The notes under the pieces were generated by a model that was not told the origin of the DNA, searched no databases, and worked only from the letters and a program-made list of their open reading frames with translations. Shown piece after piece: positions 39,827 to 49,163 of a stretch of 64,000 nt of DNA. The stretch's first letter is position 1; every line of letters starts with the position of its first letter. Origin of the DNA: Murimonas intestini (GTDB lineage: Bacteria > Bacillota > Clostridia > Lachnospirales > Lachnospiraceae). The stretch lies in assembly GCF_024622195.1 (NCBI RefSeq), contig NZ_JANKBI010000007.1, positions 124,001 through 188,000 on the forward strand. The letters are read 5' to 3'. Made by a program: the position numbers and the translations under genes.

Positions 39827-42549
39827 ATCTGCATTGTGTATTCATATCTGTAAGTGCCTGATCCTGTCTCCACAGTCTCCCCTCCTGGCAGTTTGATCCT
39901 GGCGGAAGTATTTGCAGGAATAACAGTCTCCACGCACATATTCTGTCCATTTCTCTTCCAGCTGACTGCGATTTTTCCATAGACAGACTGGTATACCGTT
40001 TCCGCAGAATCTATTCTTTCGTCCGGTACAGGTGCGATCAGGATTTTTTTATAGCCAGGTTCTAATTTGTCCAGTCCTCCTATTTTTCTATACATCCAGT
40101 CGCCCACGCAGCCAAAAGCATAGTGATTATAGGAAACTGAAGTATTTGTCCCATCGGGCAGAACAGCCTGCCATGCCTCCCACATTGTGGTGGCTCCCAT
40201 CTTCACCTCATACAGCCAGGAAGGGCATTCCTCCTGAAACAACAGGTCGTAAGCAGCTTTTTCATATCCATTGTCACAAAGCACATCCAGAAGAAAGGGT
40301 ACAGACAGAAATCCTGTATCCAGCTTACCTCCGTTTTCCTTTATCATTTCATCCAGCCTGGATGCAGCATTCCCCTTCAGCTGATCTGGTATAAGCCCCA
40401 TCTGCAGCGCCAGCACATAGATTCCCTGCAGGTTCGTCTGGATGTATCCGTTTTCATCCACATATTCTTCTGTAAAAGCCGTTTTGACCTTCTCATTTAA
40501 AGTGCGGTAGTAGGCCTGATCCTCCTTTTTTCCCAGCGCTTCTGCGATTTTTATCATTAGTCCTGTGGAGTATACGTAGAAAATGGTGGGTACAATATCC
40601 ATTGTCTTGAAGGCACTCTGTATCATATCCACATCCCCGGTTTCAAAGTTAAAGCTCACACTTGGAGTAAGCCAGTCTCCGAAATGGAAGTTTGTGTTCC
40701 ACAGGTATTTCTGCCGCTCTCTTTCTTCTTCCGTCAGTTTCCCTTCCTTAAGCTTATTTTCCAGCTCTTCGGGAAGCTCATTTTCTGCTGTAAATCGGAT
40801 ATATTCCACCCACTTCTTCATCATATCATAATTCTCTTCCAGCACACTTTTATCCCCATAATTCTCATACAGCCTCCACGGGATAATGACAGCTGCATCT
40901 CCCCAGCCGGCAGAGCAATGTGTGTTTGAAGGCATTACGCCGTTGGGATGATAGGCCTTCAGATATGGAATAATATTGGGGATCTGTCCGTCCTCCCTCT
41001 GCTCTATCCTCATGTTGGCCAGCCAGCGTTTTAAGAATGCAATGACATCCATATTAAAGCAGGCAGTGGGGGCAAAAATCTGGGCGTCTCCTGTCCAGCC
41101 CGCCTTCTCCCTCTGAGGGCAGTCAGTGGGTATGGAAAGCATATTCCCCCTCTGGCTCCAATAGATATTGTGGGCCAGCTGGTTCAGGCGGCTGTCAGAA
41201 CATGTAAATCGGCCTGTCCTCTCCATATCTGAATTGATTACAAGAATATCAAAATCATCCTCTGTCATTTCGCCCGGATAACCAGACACCCGGATATACC
41301 GGAATCCGTGAAAGGTGAATTCAGGCTCAAATACTTCTTCCCCTTCCCCCTTTAAAATATAGACATCCTGCTGGAGAATCAGTTTTCCTATAATGTTGCA
41401 CTGGTAATTTCCTTCTCTGTCAATCGTTTCTGTATGGTCCAGTACAACCTTTGTCCCGGCAGCTCCTTTTACACGCATACGCACATGTCCGCAGACTACC
41501 TGTCCCACATCCAGCATTATCTCGCCTTTTGGTGAAGTCCATATTTTGACCGGCTTTAATACATCGCAGACCCTTACCGGGTCCCCGTACTGTGCCCGCA
41601 GATTCTCATAACCATATTCTGCAGCTGTGACATTCTTCCAGCCATCCGCCCCGAATCCCGGCATGCTAAAGTCTTTTTGCTCTTTTCCTGCGTCATGGCA
41701 CTCTCCCACATAGATATCAGCATACTGGATATGTCCGGCAGATGCAGTACACTCTTCATCTGATACTACAACGGCCTTACTTCCATCCTCATATGTGATC
41801 TCCAGCTGAAACAATCCCCCTAGCATATCACCATACTGGCAGCTCTGTCCTGCAATCCCCACCTTGCCCACATACCACCCGTCTCCGATCACCATGCCCA
41901 CTGCATTGCTGCCTGGCTGAAGAAGGGAAGAAATATCATAAGTCTGGTACTCCAGATAATCTCCATATGCAGTATTTCCCGGAGCTAATTGAATATCTGA
42001 CACTCTCTGCCCATTGACCAGCATATAATAGACTCCATGGGCTGTGGCATATGCCCTGGCTGATCTGACCTGCTTTTCCAGTATAAACTCTTTTCTTACC
42101 ATCTGAGCTGGCTGCATTTTTATATCCTTTGCCTCAATACTGCAAAATCCCATATCCATGGATGTCTGAGGCGGTTCATGATAGGCGGGTGTCTGGACCG
42201 GCTCTATCCATTTTGCCTTCCAGTCCTCCTTATTCATGAAGGCTGTCTCAAATTCCGCCTGTGCCGCTGCCATATTACCATGATTGTCCCAAACTGTAAG
42301 TTCCCAGACACAGACCGTCCCGGACTTTAAATTCTCCCCCTCATACCTGATAAATGCAGACCGCCCGCACTCACATCTTCCCGTATCCCAAAGGATGTGC
42401 CCGCCTGATTTTACGGTTATCTGATAAGCGCTCTGCAGTACATTTTTCTCATCGCTTTGCAGCTCCCAGCTAAAAAGCGGATTTTTGCTGTCTATTCCCA
42501 GCGGATTTTTCCGATGGTCACATTTCAAATTATTTACTATTAATCCCAT
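39823..42549 (-). CDS. GH78 alpha-L-rhamnosidase
   Basis: A 908-residue protein with the full GH78 layout: an N-terminal beta domain (1-110), a second beta domain with DGWYVGKVG and LDVGQVVCGHVRMRV, and the (alpha/alpha)6 catalytic domain with PTDCPQREKAGWTGDAQ (conserved acidic motif), then GWGDAAVIIPW and a late TNTSVSYNHYAFG. The family removes terminal alpha-L-rhamnose with inversion, from pectin fragments or plant flavonoid glycosides. No signal peptide, so substrates must be imported. It follows the four-gene RbsABC-type importer (60 bp gap), which suggests that the importer brings in rhamnose-containing sugar. Confidence 0.92.
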   Translation of the reverse strand: MGLIVNNLKCDHRKNPLGIDSKNPLFSWELQSDEKNVLQSAYQITVKSGGHILWDTGRCECGRSAFIRYEGENLKSGTVCVWELTVWDNHGNMAAAQAEFETAFMNKEDWKAKWIEPVQTPAYHEPPQTSMDMGFCSIEAKDIKMQPAQMVRKEFILEKQVRSARAYATAHGVYYMLVNGQRVSDIQLAPGNTAYGDYLEYQTYDISSLLQPGSNAVGMVIGDGWYVGKVGIAGQSCQYGDMLGGLFQLEITYEDGSKAVVVSDEECTASAGHIQYADIYVGECHDAGKEQKDFSMPGFGADGWKNVTAAEYGYENLRAQYGDPVRVCDVLKPVKIWTSPKGEIMLDVGQVVCGHVRMRVKGAAGTKVVLDHTETIDREGNYQCNIIGKLILQQDVYILKGEGEEVFEPEFTFHGFRYIRVSGYPGEMTEDDFDILVINSDMERTGRFTCSDSRLNQLAHNIYWSQRGNMLSIPTDCPQREKAGWTGDAQIFAPTACFNMDVIAFLKRWLANMRIEQREDGQIPNIIPYLKAYHPNGVMPSNTHCSAGWGDAAVIIPWRLYENYGDKSVLEENYDMMKKWVEYIRFTAENELPEELENKLKEGKLTEEERERQKYLWNTNFHFGDWLTPSVSFNFETGDVDMIQSAFKTMDIVPTIFYVYSTGLMIKIAEALGKKEDQAYYRTLNEKVKTAFTEEYVDENGYIQTNLQGIYVLALQMGLIPDQLKGNAASRLDEMIKENGGKLDTGFLSVPFLLDVLCDNGYEKAAYDLLFQEECPSWLYEVKMGATTMWEAWQAVLPDGTNTSVSYNHYAFGCVGDWMYRKIGGLDKLEPGYKKILIAPVPDERIDSAETVYQSVYGKIAVSWKRNGQNMCVETVIPANTSARIKLPGGETVETGSGTYRYEYTMQM

Positions 42550-42609
42550 ATTACCTTCCTCTCTGCGGCATCCGGATGATGCCGCACCTGCTTGCGTGCG
42601 GATTCTGTA

Positions 42610-43581
42610 TTATACCGTCCCTGCTTCCCTGCGGACTGCCCTCTTTCTTCTGTATTCCGCGATATTGCCTGCATTTCCCGAGATCCCCAGAACAGCCAGG
42701 AGGAATACTCCCAATACGATATTCTGCAGATTATCAGTCAGCCCTAATGCGATAAATCCGTTAAAAATGATGGATATCGTAAGCTCCCCTATAAAGATCA
42801 TCAGCGGCATATTGTCCACCAGCTTTAACAGCTGCATTCCGATCAGTACACCCATCATAGGCTTGAACACCATGGACATACTCACCATGCCGATAGCTAC
42901 TGTCACCTGGCCTGAATAGCAGCTCTGTACTACCGCGCCAAAGGCACAGAAAATACCACTGAGCGCAAATGCCGTAAACTTTAATTTGCCAGTATTCACA
43001 CCCATATTCTTCAGCATCACTTCGTCGTTCCCGCAGGCCATGATCCTGCATCCTGTACTTGTCTTATACTGGATAAAATAATAGATAAGAGAAGCAATGA
43101 TTATAATGATCAGATTTTTTGGCCATTCTCCAAATGCTGCTATCTCATTGCTGATCTTCACCGCACCTGTCAGTCCGCCGATCTCCGCCAGCTTATATGA
43201 GACTACTTCCATGACAAGTACCACGCCCATAGACACCACCATGGAAGGGATACGAAGGAGCCTGTATAAAAATGCAATGATGATCCCGCCCACAAACGCG
43301 CCTGCAATACAGCCAATAAGGAAACCCGCAAGGCCAAACCACTGAGCCATCAGCGCGCCGACTGCAGAACCCAGGATCACCCGCGCCCCTGCGCTGAAGT
43401 CCATGAGACCGCAAAGCATCACCAGAGCCATTGCAAGTCCCAGTATGGTCGGGATAATACTCTGGCTTATGACAATCTGGAGCGTATGTATTCCGAACCC
43501 TTCACATATCAGGGAAAAGAATAAAAACAACAAAACCGGGAGGGCAAATATTCCCACACTGCTGATTGCTTTTTTCTTCAT
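42610..43581 (-). CDS. RbsC-type sugar ABC permease (second of importer)
   Basis: A 323-residue membrane protein with about nine hydrophobic segments and the CUT2 permease pattern DFSAGARVILGSAVGALMAQ near residue 65, plus ACGNDEVMLKNMGV and KLKFTAFALSGI. CUT2 systems import monosaccharides. This importer encodes two different permeases, placed on both sides of the binding-protein gene. It starts at an ATG after GGAAAT, 44 bp after the binding-protein gene. Confidence 0.9.
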   Translation of the reverse strand: MKKKAISSVGIFALPVLLFLFFSLICEGFGIHTLQIVISQSIIPTILGLAMALVMLCGLMDFSAGARVILGSAVGALMAQWFGLAGFLIGCIAGAFVGGIIIAFLYRLLRIPSMVVSMGVVLVMEVVSYKLAEIGGLTGAVKISNEIAAFGEWPKNLIIIIIASLIYYFIQYKTSTGCRIMACGNDEVMLKNMGVNTGKLKFTAFALSGIFCAFGAVVQSCYSGQVTVAIGMVSMSMVFKPMMGVLIGMQLLKLVDNMPLMIFIGELTISIIFNGFIALGLTDNLQNIVLGVFLLAVLGISGNAGNIAEYRRKRAVRREAGTV

Positions 43582-43625
43582 AATATTTCCTTTCCGCCCG
43601 GGACATTACTGTCCCGGGCCTGTTT

Positions 43626-44912
43626 TTATAATTCGTAGTTGTCCAGTACAGACTGGAGCCCGCTTTCATCCAATTGGGGATTGTTCCACCTTAACAGGTC
43701 TTTAATTTCCTTCTCATCAAAAAATGTGTATTCATTATTGCTGCTGGCCTCTTCATATACTTTGGCCTCCTCTGCATTTGACACTACTGCCATTGCAATG
43801 AAATTGCTGCTCTTCCCTTCTTTTTCTCCGCTGATGGGGTATCCCTGGATCGCATTTACCATTTTGATCGCACAGATGTAAGTATCCAGAGCAAAGCTTG
43901 GTGTTCCTATAGAGTAGGTCAGCGTACCTGATTCAAACAGATCCGTGATCCCGTCAGGATGATCCACACACACTACCTGTACACCTTTACGCCCAGAGTC
44001 CTGTACTGCTTTTACTGTAATCTCCTGCACACCTGTCACTGTAGTTCCCACGCAGAAAACTGCATCCAGTTCAGCATTTGCAGACAGGAAGCTTTCCACG
44101 GCATTTGTCACATCTGATGCCTGTGTCAGCCCTCTCGCCTCGCCCACGATCTCAATCCCATACTCTTCACACGCTTTTGCAAGCCCTGCCTCCCTGGCCT
44201 CACCTGTGGTGTCACCCTTAATTGTGGTAATGATGGCTATCTTTTTAGCTCCCTGCTTACCAAGATATTCACCCACAAGACGCCCTGTCTCTTCTTCATC
44301 CTCGTAACAGTTTCCCACATAATATGGTGAATTTTCACACATTTCTCTTATCTCTTCATCCTCAATTGTCCTCATAGAAATGGCCCAGTACACCTCAGCT
44401 TCCTCACAGAGGGAGCAGACAGTAGGAAGTACAGAGTCTGAAGGCGGCACGAACATAAGCCCGTCAACACCTGCAGCGATCTCGCTCTCTACAAAATTCA
44501 TGGTCCCGTCCGCATCAAAGGTTGATTGATTGTAGACAAAAGTAGCATTCCCGGCAGGGCCTAAGATGTTGTTCATATTATAAGACATCTGATTCTGAAA
44601 GGTCATTCCTGTATCTGCCATAGGGATAGCGATCGTGATCTCCTTTAAATCCACATCTGCCGCTGGTTCATCTGCCTTGGCCCCATCTCCTGCATCCGCT
44701 GTCTTTTCTGTCTCAGCGCTGTCTTTCGTATCTGCTGCCTTTTCTGCCTCACTGGCCTCCGTACCGCCTTCTGCGACAGACTCTGAGTTTTCCTTTGCTG
44801 CCTTTTCTGTGGTTTTCTCTGTCTTTGACTGGCTCCCGGAACTGCATCCGGCCAGCTGGCTTACAGCCACTGCCCCTGCTAATAATACTGCTGTTAACCT
44901 TTTCATTTTCAA
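43626..44912 (-). CDS. RbsB-type sugar-binding lipoprotein
   Basis: A 428-residue protein with a perfect lipobox (LAGC, Cys23), a long Lys/Glu/Ala-rich linker (~25-88) and a two-lobed periplasmic-binding-protein fold of the LacI/RbsB type: ITIAIPMADTGMTFQNQM, VDGLMFVPPSD, KIAIITTIKGDTTGEAREAGL and LDAVFCVGTT. This binds a monosaccharide outside the cell for the CUT2 importer. The linker of ~65 residues is unusually long and acidic, keeping the binding domain away from the membrane. The gene is in the middle of the operon between the two permeases. Rhamnose or a related deoxysugar is the likely ligand given the GH78 gene (inference). Confidence 0.9.
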   Translation of the reverse strand: MKMKRLTAVLLAGAVAVSQLAGCSSGSQSKTEKTTEKAAKENSESVAEGGTEASEAEKAADTKDSAETEKTADAGDGAKADEPAADVDLKEITIAIPMADTGMTFQNQMSYNMNNILGPAGNATFVYNQSTFDADGTMNFVESEIAAGVDGLMFVPPSDSVLPTVCSLCEEAEVYWAISMRTIEDEEIREMCENSPYYVGNCYEDEEETGRLVGEYLGKQGAKKIAIITTIKGDTTGEAREAGLAKACEEYGIEIVGEARGLTQASDVTNAVESFLSANAELDAVFCVGTTVTGVQEITVKAVQDSGRKGVQVVCVDHPDGITDLFESGTLTYSIGTPSFALDTYICAIKMVNAIQGYPISGEKEGKSSNFIAMAVVSNAEEAKVYEEASSNNEYTFFDEKEIKDLLRWNNPQLDESGLQSVLDNYEL

Positions 44913-44921
44913 ATCCTCCTT

Positions 44922-45863
44922 TTATTTAATAACCTTCATGTTTTTACGGTCGAATGAAATAGATATGGCTATGAGGAAGATCAAGCCCTTCACTAACTGC
45001 TGTGTGTTTACATTGTACCCCATGATCGTCATCCCTGACGTCAAAAATGCCATAGTCAGGCTTCCAATGATGACTCCGCGGAATTTTGTGGTAGGGCCGC
45101 CTGACATGGGCAGTCCTCCAAGAAGGGCTGCATTTAATACATTCATCATCAATGTACTCCCTGTCTGGCTGCTGGCCGTCCCGGTCCTGATCAGGCTGAT
45201 AAATCCCAGCAGGCCCGCAATAGCCCCCATTGTAAGGAAACCGCACATCTTGTATCTGCCTACATTTATCCCGGTCTGTCTGGCCGCCTCCTCACAGGAG
45301 CCGATCAGCTTGCAGGTCTTGCCGTACACGCAGTGTTCAAATGCCATATAGCCCACTGCCAGTCCTCCTGCCAGTATCACCAGCTTCAGAGGAAGGGTGA
45401 ACCACTTCAGCATGGAAAGCGGCGCCTGCTGTATGCTGTTATTGAGTACGATCAGTACAAGACCGTTGAAAATAAACTGGCCTGCAAGAGTTGTAATAAA
45501 AGCATCCACATGGGCTTTTACATGTATCAGCCCAAGCACTCCTGATAATATCATTCCGGTAAGTATAGCAGCCGGTATCGCCAGGAGTGGATTGATCTTT
45601 GCAGCCAGGCAGGCCGCTGCACAGCTTACCGCCATATTGGCGCCTATTGAAAAATCCAGAATACCCATGGCAAACATAAAAGCGTACCCTGTAGCCCCGA
45701 TAATAATGTACAGGCCGTCATTTAAGACTGCCTTCAGGTTCTTCCCGGTAAAAAGGCGTCCCCCTGTTGATACTTCAAAGAAAATCAGAACAGCTATCAG
45801 ACCCAGAAATGGAAAAATGGTCTGGAAATCTGTTTTTTTAAGTTTCTGCAATATTTTAGACAA
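44922..45863 (-). CDS. RbsC-type sugar ABC permease (first of importer)
   Basis: A 313-residue CUT2 permease with about nine hydrophobic segments; DFSIGANMAVSCAAACLAAKI near residue 70 is the family hallmark, with GSCEEAARQTGINVGRYK and GLPMSGGPTTKFRGVIIGSL following. It starts at a TTG (45861-45863), eight bases after AGGAGG; the first ATG would remove part of the N-terminus. It is only moderately like the second permease, so the channel is a heterodimer. Twelve bases separate it from the ATPase gene. Confidence 0.9.
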   Translation of the reverse strand: MSKILQKLKKTDFQTIFPFLGLIAVLIFFEVSTGGRLFTGKNLKAVLNDGLYIIIGATGYAFMFAMGILDFSIGANMAVSCAAACLAAKINPLLAIPAAILTGMILSGVLGLIHVKAHVDAFITTLAGQFIFNGLVLIVLNNSIQQAPLSMLKWFTLPLKLVILAGGLAVGYMAFEHCVYGKTCKLIGSCEEAARQTGINVGRYKMCGFLTMGAIAGLLGFISLIRTGTASSQTGSTLMMNVLNAALLGGLPMSGGPTTKFRGVIIGSLTMAFLTSGMTIMGYNVNTQQLVKGLIFLIAISISFDRKNMKVIK

Positions 45864-45875
45864 TTTTCCCGCCTC

Positions 45876-47375
45876 CTACACCATATAATCTATCAGTAAG
45901 GTTTCTGTCAGCCCATCTTCCCGCTTAAATTCACCGCTGATACGTCCGTCTTTAAGTATGATAGTCCTGTCGCTCATCCCTATGACCTCAGGCAGTTCCT
46001 CTGAGATCAGGATAATACTTTTGCCCTGGCTCCGGAGTTCTTCCATCAGGGCATAGATATTTGACTTGACGCCAATATCGATACCTCTTGTGGGGCAGTC
46101 CAGAATAAAAATATCAGCTCCGAAGCCCAGCCACTTTGCAAGCGCCACCTTCTGTTTATTTCCGCCTGACAGTTCCATAACATACTGATACAGCCCCTGC
46201 ATCTTTATTTCCAGTTCGCCGGCCCATCTGTCCACAAACGCATCCTGTGCTTTTGGCCATAGAAACGGACCCTGGCTCAATTTATTGTAAGAAGCGCAGC
46301 AGATATTGTCCCGGATACTGGAAGCCACCATAAGCGACTCCTGATCCCTGTTCTTAGAAATATAAGCAATCTTCCTTCCCATAGCATCTCTTGGGCTGGC
46401 GATGATACTGCCGTCCCCCGCCAGCACCCGGCCCAGGTCCGGTTCTATATTGCCGAATGCCACACTGCCCAGGATATGCATTCCACAGTCCGCCAGCCCG
46501 CCGAAGCCAAGTATTTCACCTTTGTGGAGTTCAAATGTAATATCCTTAAGTTCCCTGGCACTGACATGATCCATAGAGAGTACGACCTCTTTATTCTTGC
46601 TCGATTCGCAGTCGCTGCGGTAATAATTTTCTGCCACTTCTCTGCCTACCATCAGCTTTCTGATCATGCCGGCGTCAAACTTTTCTTTTTCAAGGGTATC
46701 TATGTATACTCCATCCCTGAGTATGGTCAGTGTGTCGCATATTTCCATCAGCTCATCGATATCATGTGAAATAAAAATAACAGATTTCCCTTCCTTTTTC
46801 ATCTTTTTCATGATCTCATACAGGATATCTCTGCCATTTCTGCTGAGTGCTGTCGTTGTCTCGTCTACGATCAGGATCTTAGGCTTCATGTACATGGCCC
46901 TGGCTACTTCCACTAATTTCCTGTCCTCAAAATTCAGCGCCCCCAGCGGCATTGAGGCCCTGATATAATCTGCGCCTACCGCGTCCAATGCCTCCTGTGC
47001 CGCCCTGTTCATAGCCCGGTTATCCAGAATCCCTTTTTTACAGAAAAGGTTCTCCTTCCCCACAAATATGTTTTTGGCTACTGTAAGCGCGTCAAAGGTC
47101 CCTTTTTCCTGTAATATCATGCAGATGCCTTTTTCATTAGCCTCCATGGTATCAGACGGTTCATAAGGCTGACCCTCCAGATACATCTTTCCCGAATCTG
47201 CCGGCTGTATGGCTGCGACAATAGAAGTCAGAGTCGATTTCCCTGAACCATTCTCCCCGATCAGACCCAGAATCTGGCCCCTTCTCAGTTCAATGCCGAC
47301 ACCCTTCAGCGCTTTTGTTATGCCAAAGCTTTTATACATTTCTTCTGTCTTTAATAAAAGCCCCTGCTCTCCCAA
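45876..47375 (-). CDS. RbsA/MglA-type sugar ABC ATPase (two domains)
   Basis: A 499-residue CUT2 ATPase with two ABC domains. Domain 1 has a normal Walker A GENGSGKST at 39-47, Walker B KILIVDETTTALS and switch FISHDIDE. Domain 2 has a degenerate Walker A (GFGGLADCGMHI) but an intact signature ELSGGNKQKVALAKWL and IFILDCPTRGIDIG; this asymmetry is normal in RbsA. It starts at a TTG (47373-47375), seven bases after AGGAGG. It is the first gene of the operon ATPase-permease-binding protein-permease-GH78 and diverges from regulator 2. The order and two permeases recall the rhizobial rhamnose importer RhaSTPQ. Confidence 0.92.
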   Translation of the reverse strand: MGEQGLLLKTEEMYKSFGITKALKGVGIELRRGQILGLIGENGSGKSTLTSIVAAIQPADSGKMYLEGQPYEPSDTMEANEKGICMILQEKGTFDALTVAKNIFVGKENLFCKKGILDNRAMNRAAQEALDAVGADYIRASMPLGALNFEDRKLVEVARAMYMKPKILIVDETTTALSRNGRDILYEIMKKMKKEGKSVIFISHDIDELMEICDTLTILRDGVYIDTLEKEKFDAGMIRKLMVGREVAENYYRSDCESSKNKEVVLSMDHVSARELKDITFELHKGEILGFGGLADCGMHILGSVAFGNIEPDLGRVLAGDGSIIASPRDAMGRKIAYISKNRDQESLMVASSIRDNICCASYNKLSQGPFLWPKAQDAFVDRWAGELEIKMQGLYQYVMELSGGNKQKVALAKWLGFGADIFILDCPTRGIDIGVKSNIYALMEELRSQGKSIILISEELPEVIGMSDRTIILKDGRISGEFKREDGLTETLLIDYMV

Positions 47376-47427
47376 ATATATTCCTCCTTTCCTGTAGCTC
47401 CCATCATTGTTTTGCTCTTGTCTCAGA

Positions 47428-47482
47428 TTCTAACAAAACATTTTTTTAAATCCTATACAGCAATTCCTCTATTTTGTTAGAA
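47428..47482. promoter_or_regulatory. 11-bp inverted repeat operator between importer and regulator 2
   Basis: TTCTAACAAAA (47428-47438) and TTTTGTTAGAA (47472-47482) are a perfect 11-bp inverted repeat with a 33-bp centre. The left arm overlaps a minus-strand -10-like TAGAAT (47427-47432) for the ATPase operon; the right arm lies 25 bp before the -35 of regulator 2. This position suits control of both divergent units, by regulator 2 or another protein. Confidence 0.6.
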
Positions 47483-47507
47483 ATCCCAATGTCTTTCTGT
47501 AGGAGCG

Positions 47508-47536
47508 TTGATTTTTCAGATAATGTTTACTATACT
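47508..47536 (+). promoter_or_regulatory. Promoter of regulator 2 / kinase 2
   Basis: TTGATT (47508-47513), a 17-bp spacer and TATACT (47531-47536, 5/6); the ATG at 47566 follows 29 bp later, after AAGGGAGGA. Confidence 0.65.
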
Positions 47537-47565
47537 TTCTTTAATACGATAAGGGAGGAATATGG

Positions 47566-49140
47566 ATGGAACCTATATCCGTGATAATTGCAGATGATGA
47601 CAGGCTTGTGCTGCAGGACTTAAAGCAGCTGGTAGATTGGAAACAGCTTGGATTCTGTATTGCCGCCACCGCTAAAAATGGGGAGCAGGCTCTTAAATAC
47701 GTTAAAAAATACCAGCCCGGCCTTCTGATTACAGATATCATTATGCCCGGCATGTCCGGCCTGGAACTGATCCTGAAAGTCCGCGAGGCCTCACCTGATA
47801 TACAGATCATGATCATTTCTTCCTATGATGAATTCGATTATGCAAAAAAAGCTATCAAGCTCGGGGTTTCCGACTACATCTTGAAAAATGAAATCACCGC
47901 TGCTTCTTTTACTGAAAAGCTCATTGCTCTGGCTGCCTCCATACGCGAATCTTCAAAAATCAATGGGGCTGTCCTGTCCCAGGAGCTGAATGCATATTTT
48001 GCAGGTTCTGCTGAATCGGAGCTTAACAGTACGGGATTCGATGCAGTATCTGCTGCTGCACCCGATACTGCATTTGATGCTGCATCCGGAAATTTGAAAT
48101 ACCTTGAAAAGGAGAGGTATTATTTCTTTATACTGGGACAGTCCACGCCCTTTTTGCTGGATGTAACACGCTCCAATGAATTGTTTACTTCATCTGTAAA
48201 CTATCTGATATCACTGACACGGCAGATTGACAGCTTTCCCATCTCTCTTGTCTTTACGAATGAAAAATTTGTACTTTTAGGTATCCGTATAGAAAGCTCC
48301 AGCACAGAGCGCAGTTTTTTGCTGTCATCTATAAGCCGCCGCATCTTCACCCTGATAAACGGTCGCAGCCCCAGGCCATGTATGCTGGTGTATACAGGAT
48401 GCCGCCAGACGATCCGGGAATTCAGGAAACTGTATACACAGGTTCTTCCCATACTCCGGTTTTATTCTATGTTCTGTCCGGGACAGCCCGTTCCCATAGA
48501 AGAACTGAAACAGAAACACTGTATACAGGCGGGCAGGCAGTTTCCTTTTCAGCATTTAGATTCCTCCCCTGACAATCTGGAGAAAAATATTATGGAAATA
48601 AAGACATTTCTGGTCTCCTGCAATGATGCTCTTGACCTGCCTTCTATTATGAACTTTTATATTGGTTTCTGCAGACACATGGAAACTTTAAGGGAATGCA
48701 GTCTTGATTTTCTAGATCCGAATTATTTTATTTCATTTGAAGATATGCTCAAGTGGATTTTTAATACTTATGAGAAATGCCTGGTTGCTTTACGTGACGG
48801 TAAGTCCGCCCGTTATTCGCTCCCTGTAAAAAATTCTATAGATTATATGGAAAAGAACTATTCAGATTACACATTGAACGCAGAAATGATCTCAGAACAT
48901 GCTGCCCTCAGCTCCGGCAGGCTAGGCGTCCTCTTCAAGCAAGAGACTCAACAGACGATCAATGAATACCTGACACATCTGAGGATCAGCCACGCTATCT
49001 GGCTCCTGGCCAACACAAACCTCAAGATATATGAAATATCTGAAAAATGCGGCTACAGGTCTTCCCAGTATTTCAGCCAGGTCTTTTACCAGCATACAGG
49101 CAGAAGGCCCATCGATTACCGCAAACTGCCGTCAAAGTAG
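47566..49140 (+). CDS. YesN-type response regulator with AraC domain (regulator 2)
   Basis: A 524-residue protein. The receiver domain (1-120) has D10-D11-D12, phospho-acceptor D57 in LLITDIIM, and Lys in DYILKN. A central region of ~280 residues has no clear motif. The AraC domain (~425-524) has NAEMISEHAALSSGRLGVLFK and YEISEKCGYRSSQYFSQVF. Regulators of this kind switch on the neighbouring transporter genes after phosphorylation. The ATG has GGGAGG upstream. It is followed 23 bp later by its kinase gene and is divergent from the RbsABC/GH78 operon, the likely target. Confidence 0.92.
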   Translation: MEPISVIIADDDRLVLQDLKQLVDWKQLGFCIAATAKNGEQALKYVKKYQPGLLITDIIMPGMSGLELILKVREASPDIQIMIISSYDEFDYAKKAIKLGVSDYILKNEITAASFTEKLIALAASIRESSKINGAVLSQELNAYFAGSAESELNSTGFDAVSAAAPDTAFDAASGNLKYLEKERYYFFILGQSTPFLLDVTRSNELFTSSVNYLISLTRQIDSFPISLVFTNEKFVLLGIRIESSSTERSFLLSSISRRIFTLINGRSPRPCMLVYTGCRQTIREFRKLYTQVLPILRFYSMFCPGQPVPIEELKQKHCIQAGRQFPFQHLDSSPDNLEKNIMEIKTFLVSCNDALDLPSIMNFYIGFCRHMETLRECSLDFLDPNYFISFEDMLKWIFNTYEKCLVALRDGKSARYSLPVKNSIDYMEKNYSDYTLNAEMISEHAALSSGRLGVLFKQETQQTINEYLTHLRISHAIWLLANTNLKIYEISEKCGYRSSQYFSQVFYQHTGRRPIDYRKLPSK

Positions 49141-49163
49141 TATATGAAAGGAGACGCCCGGCT

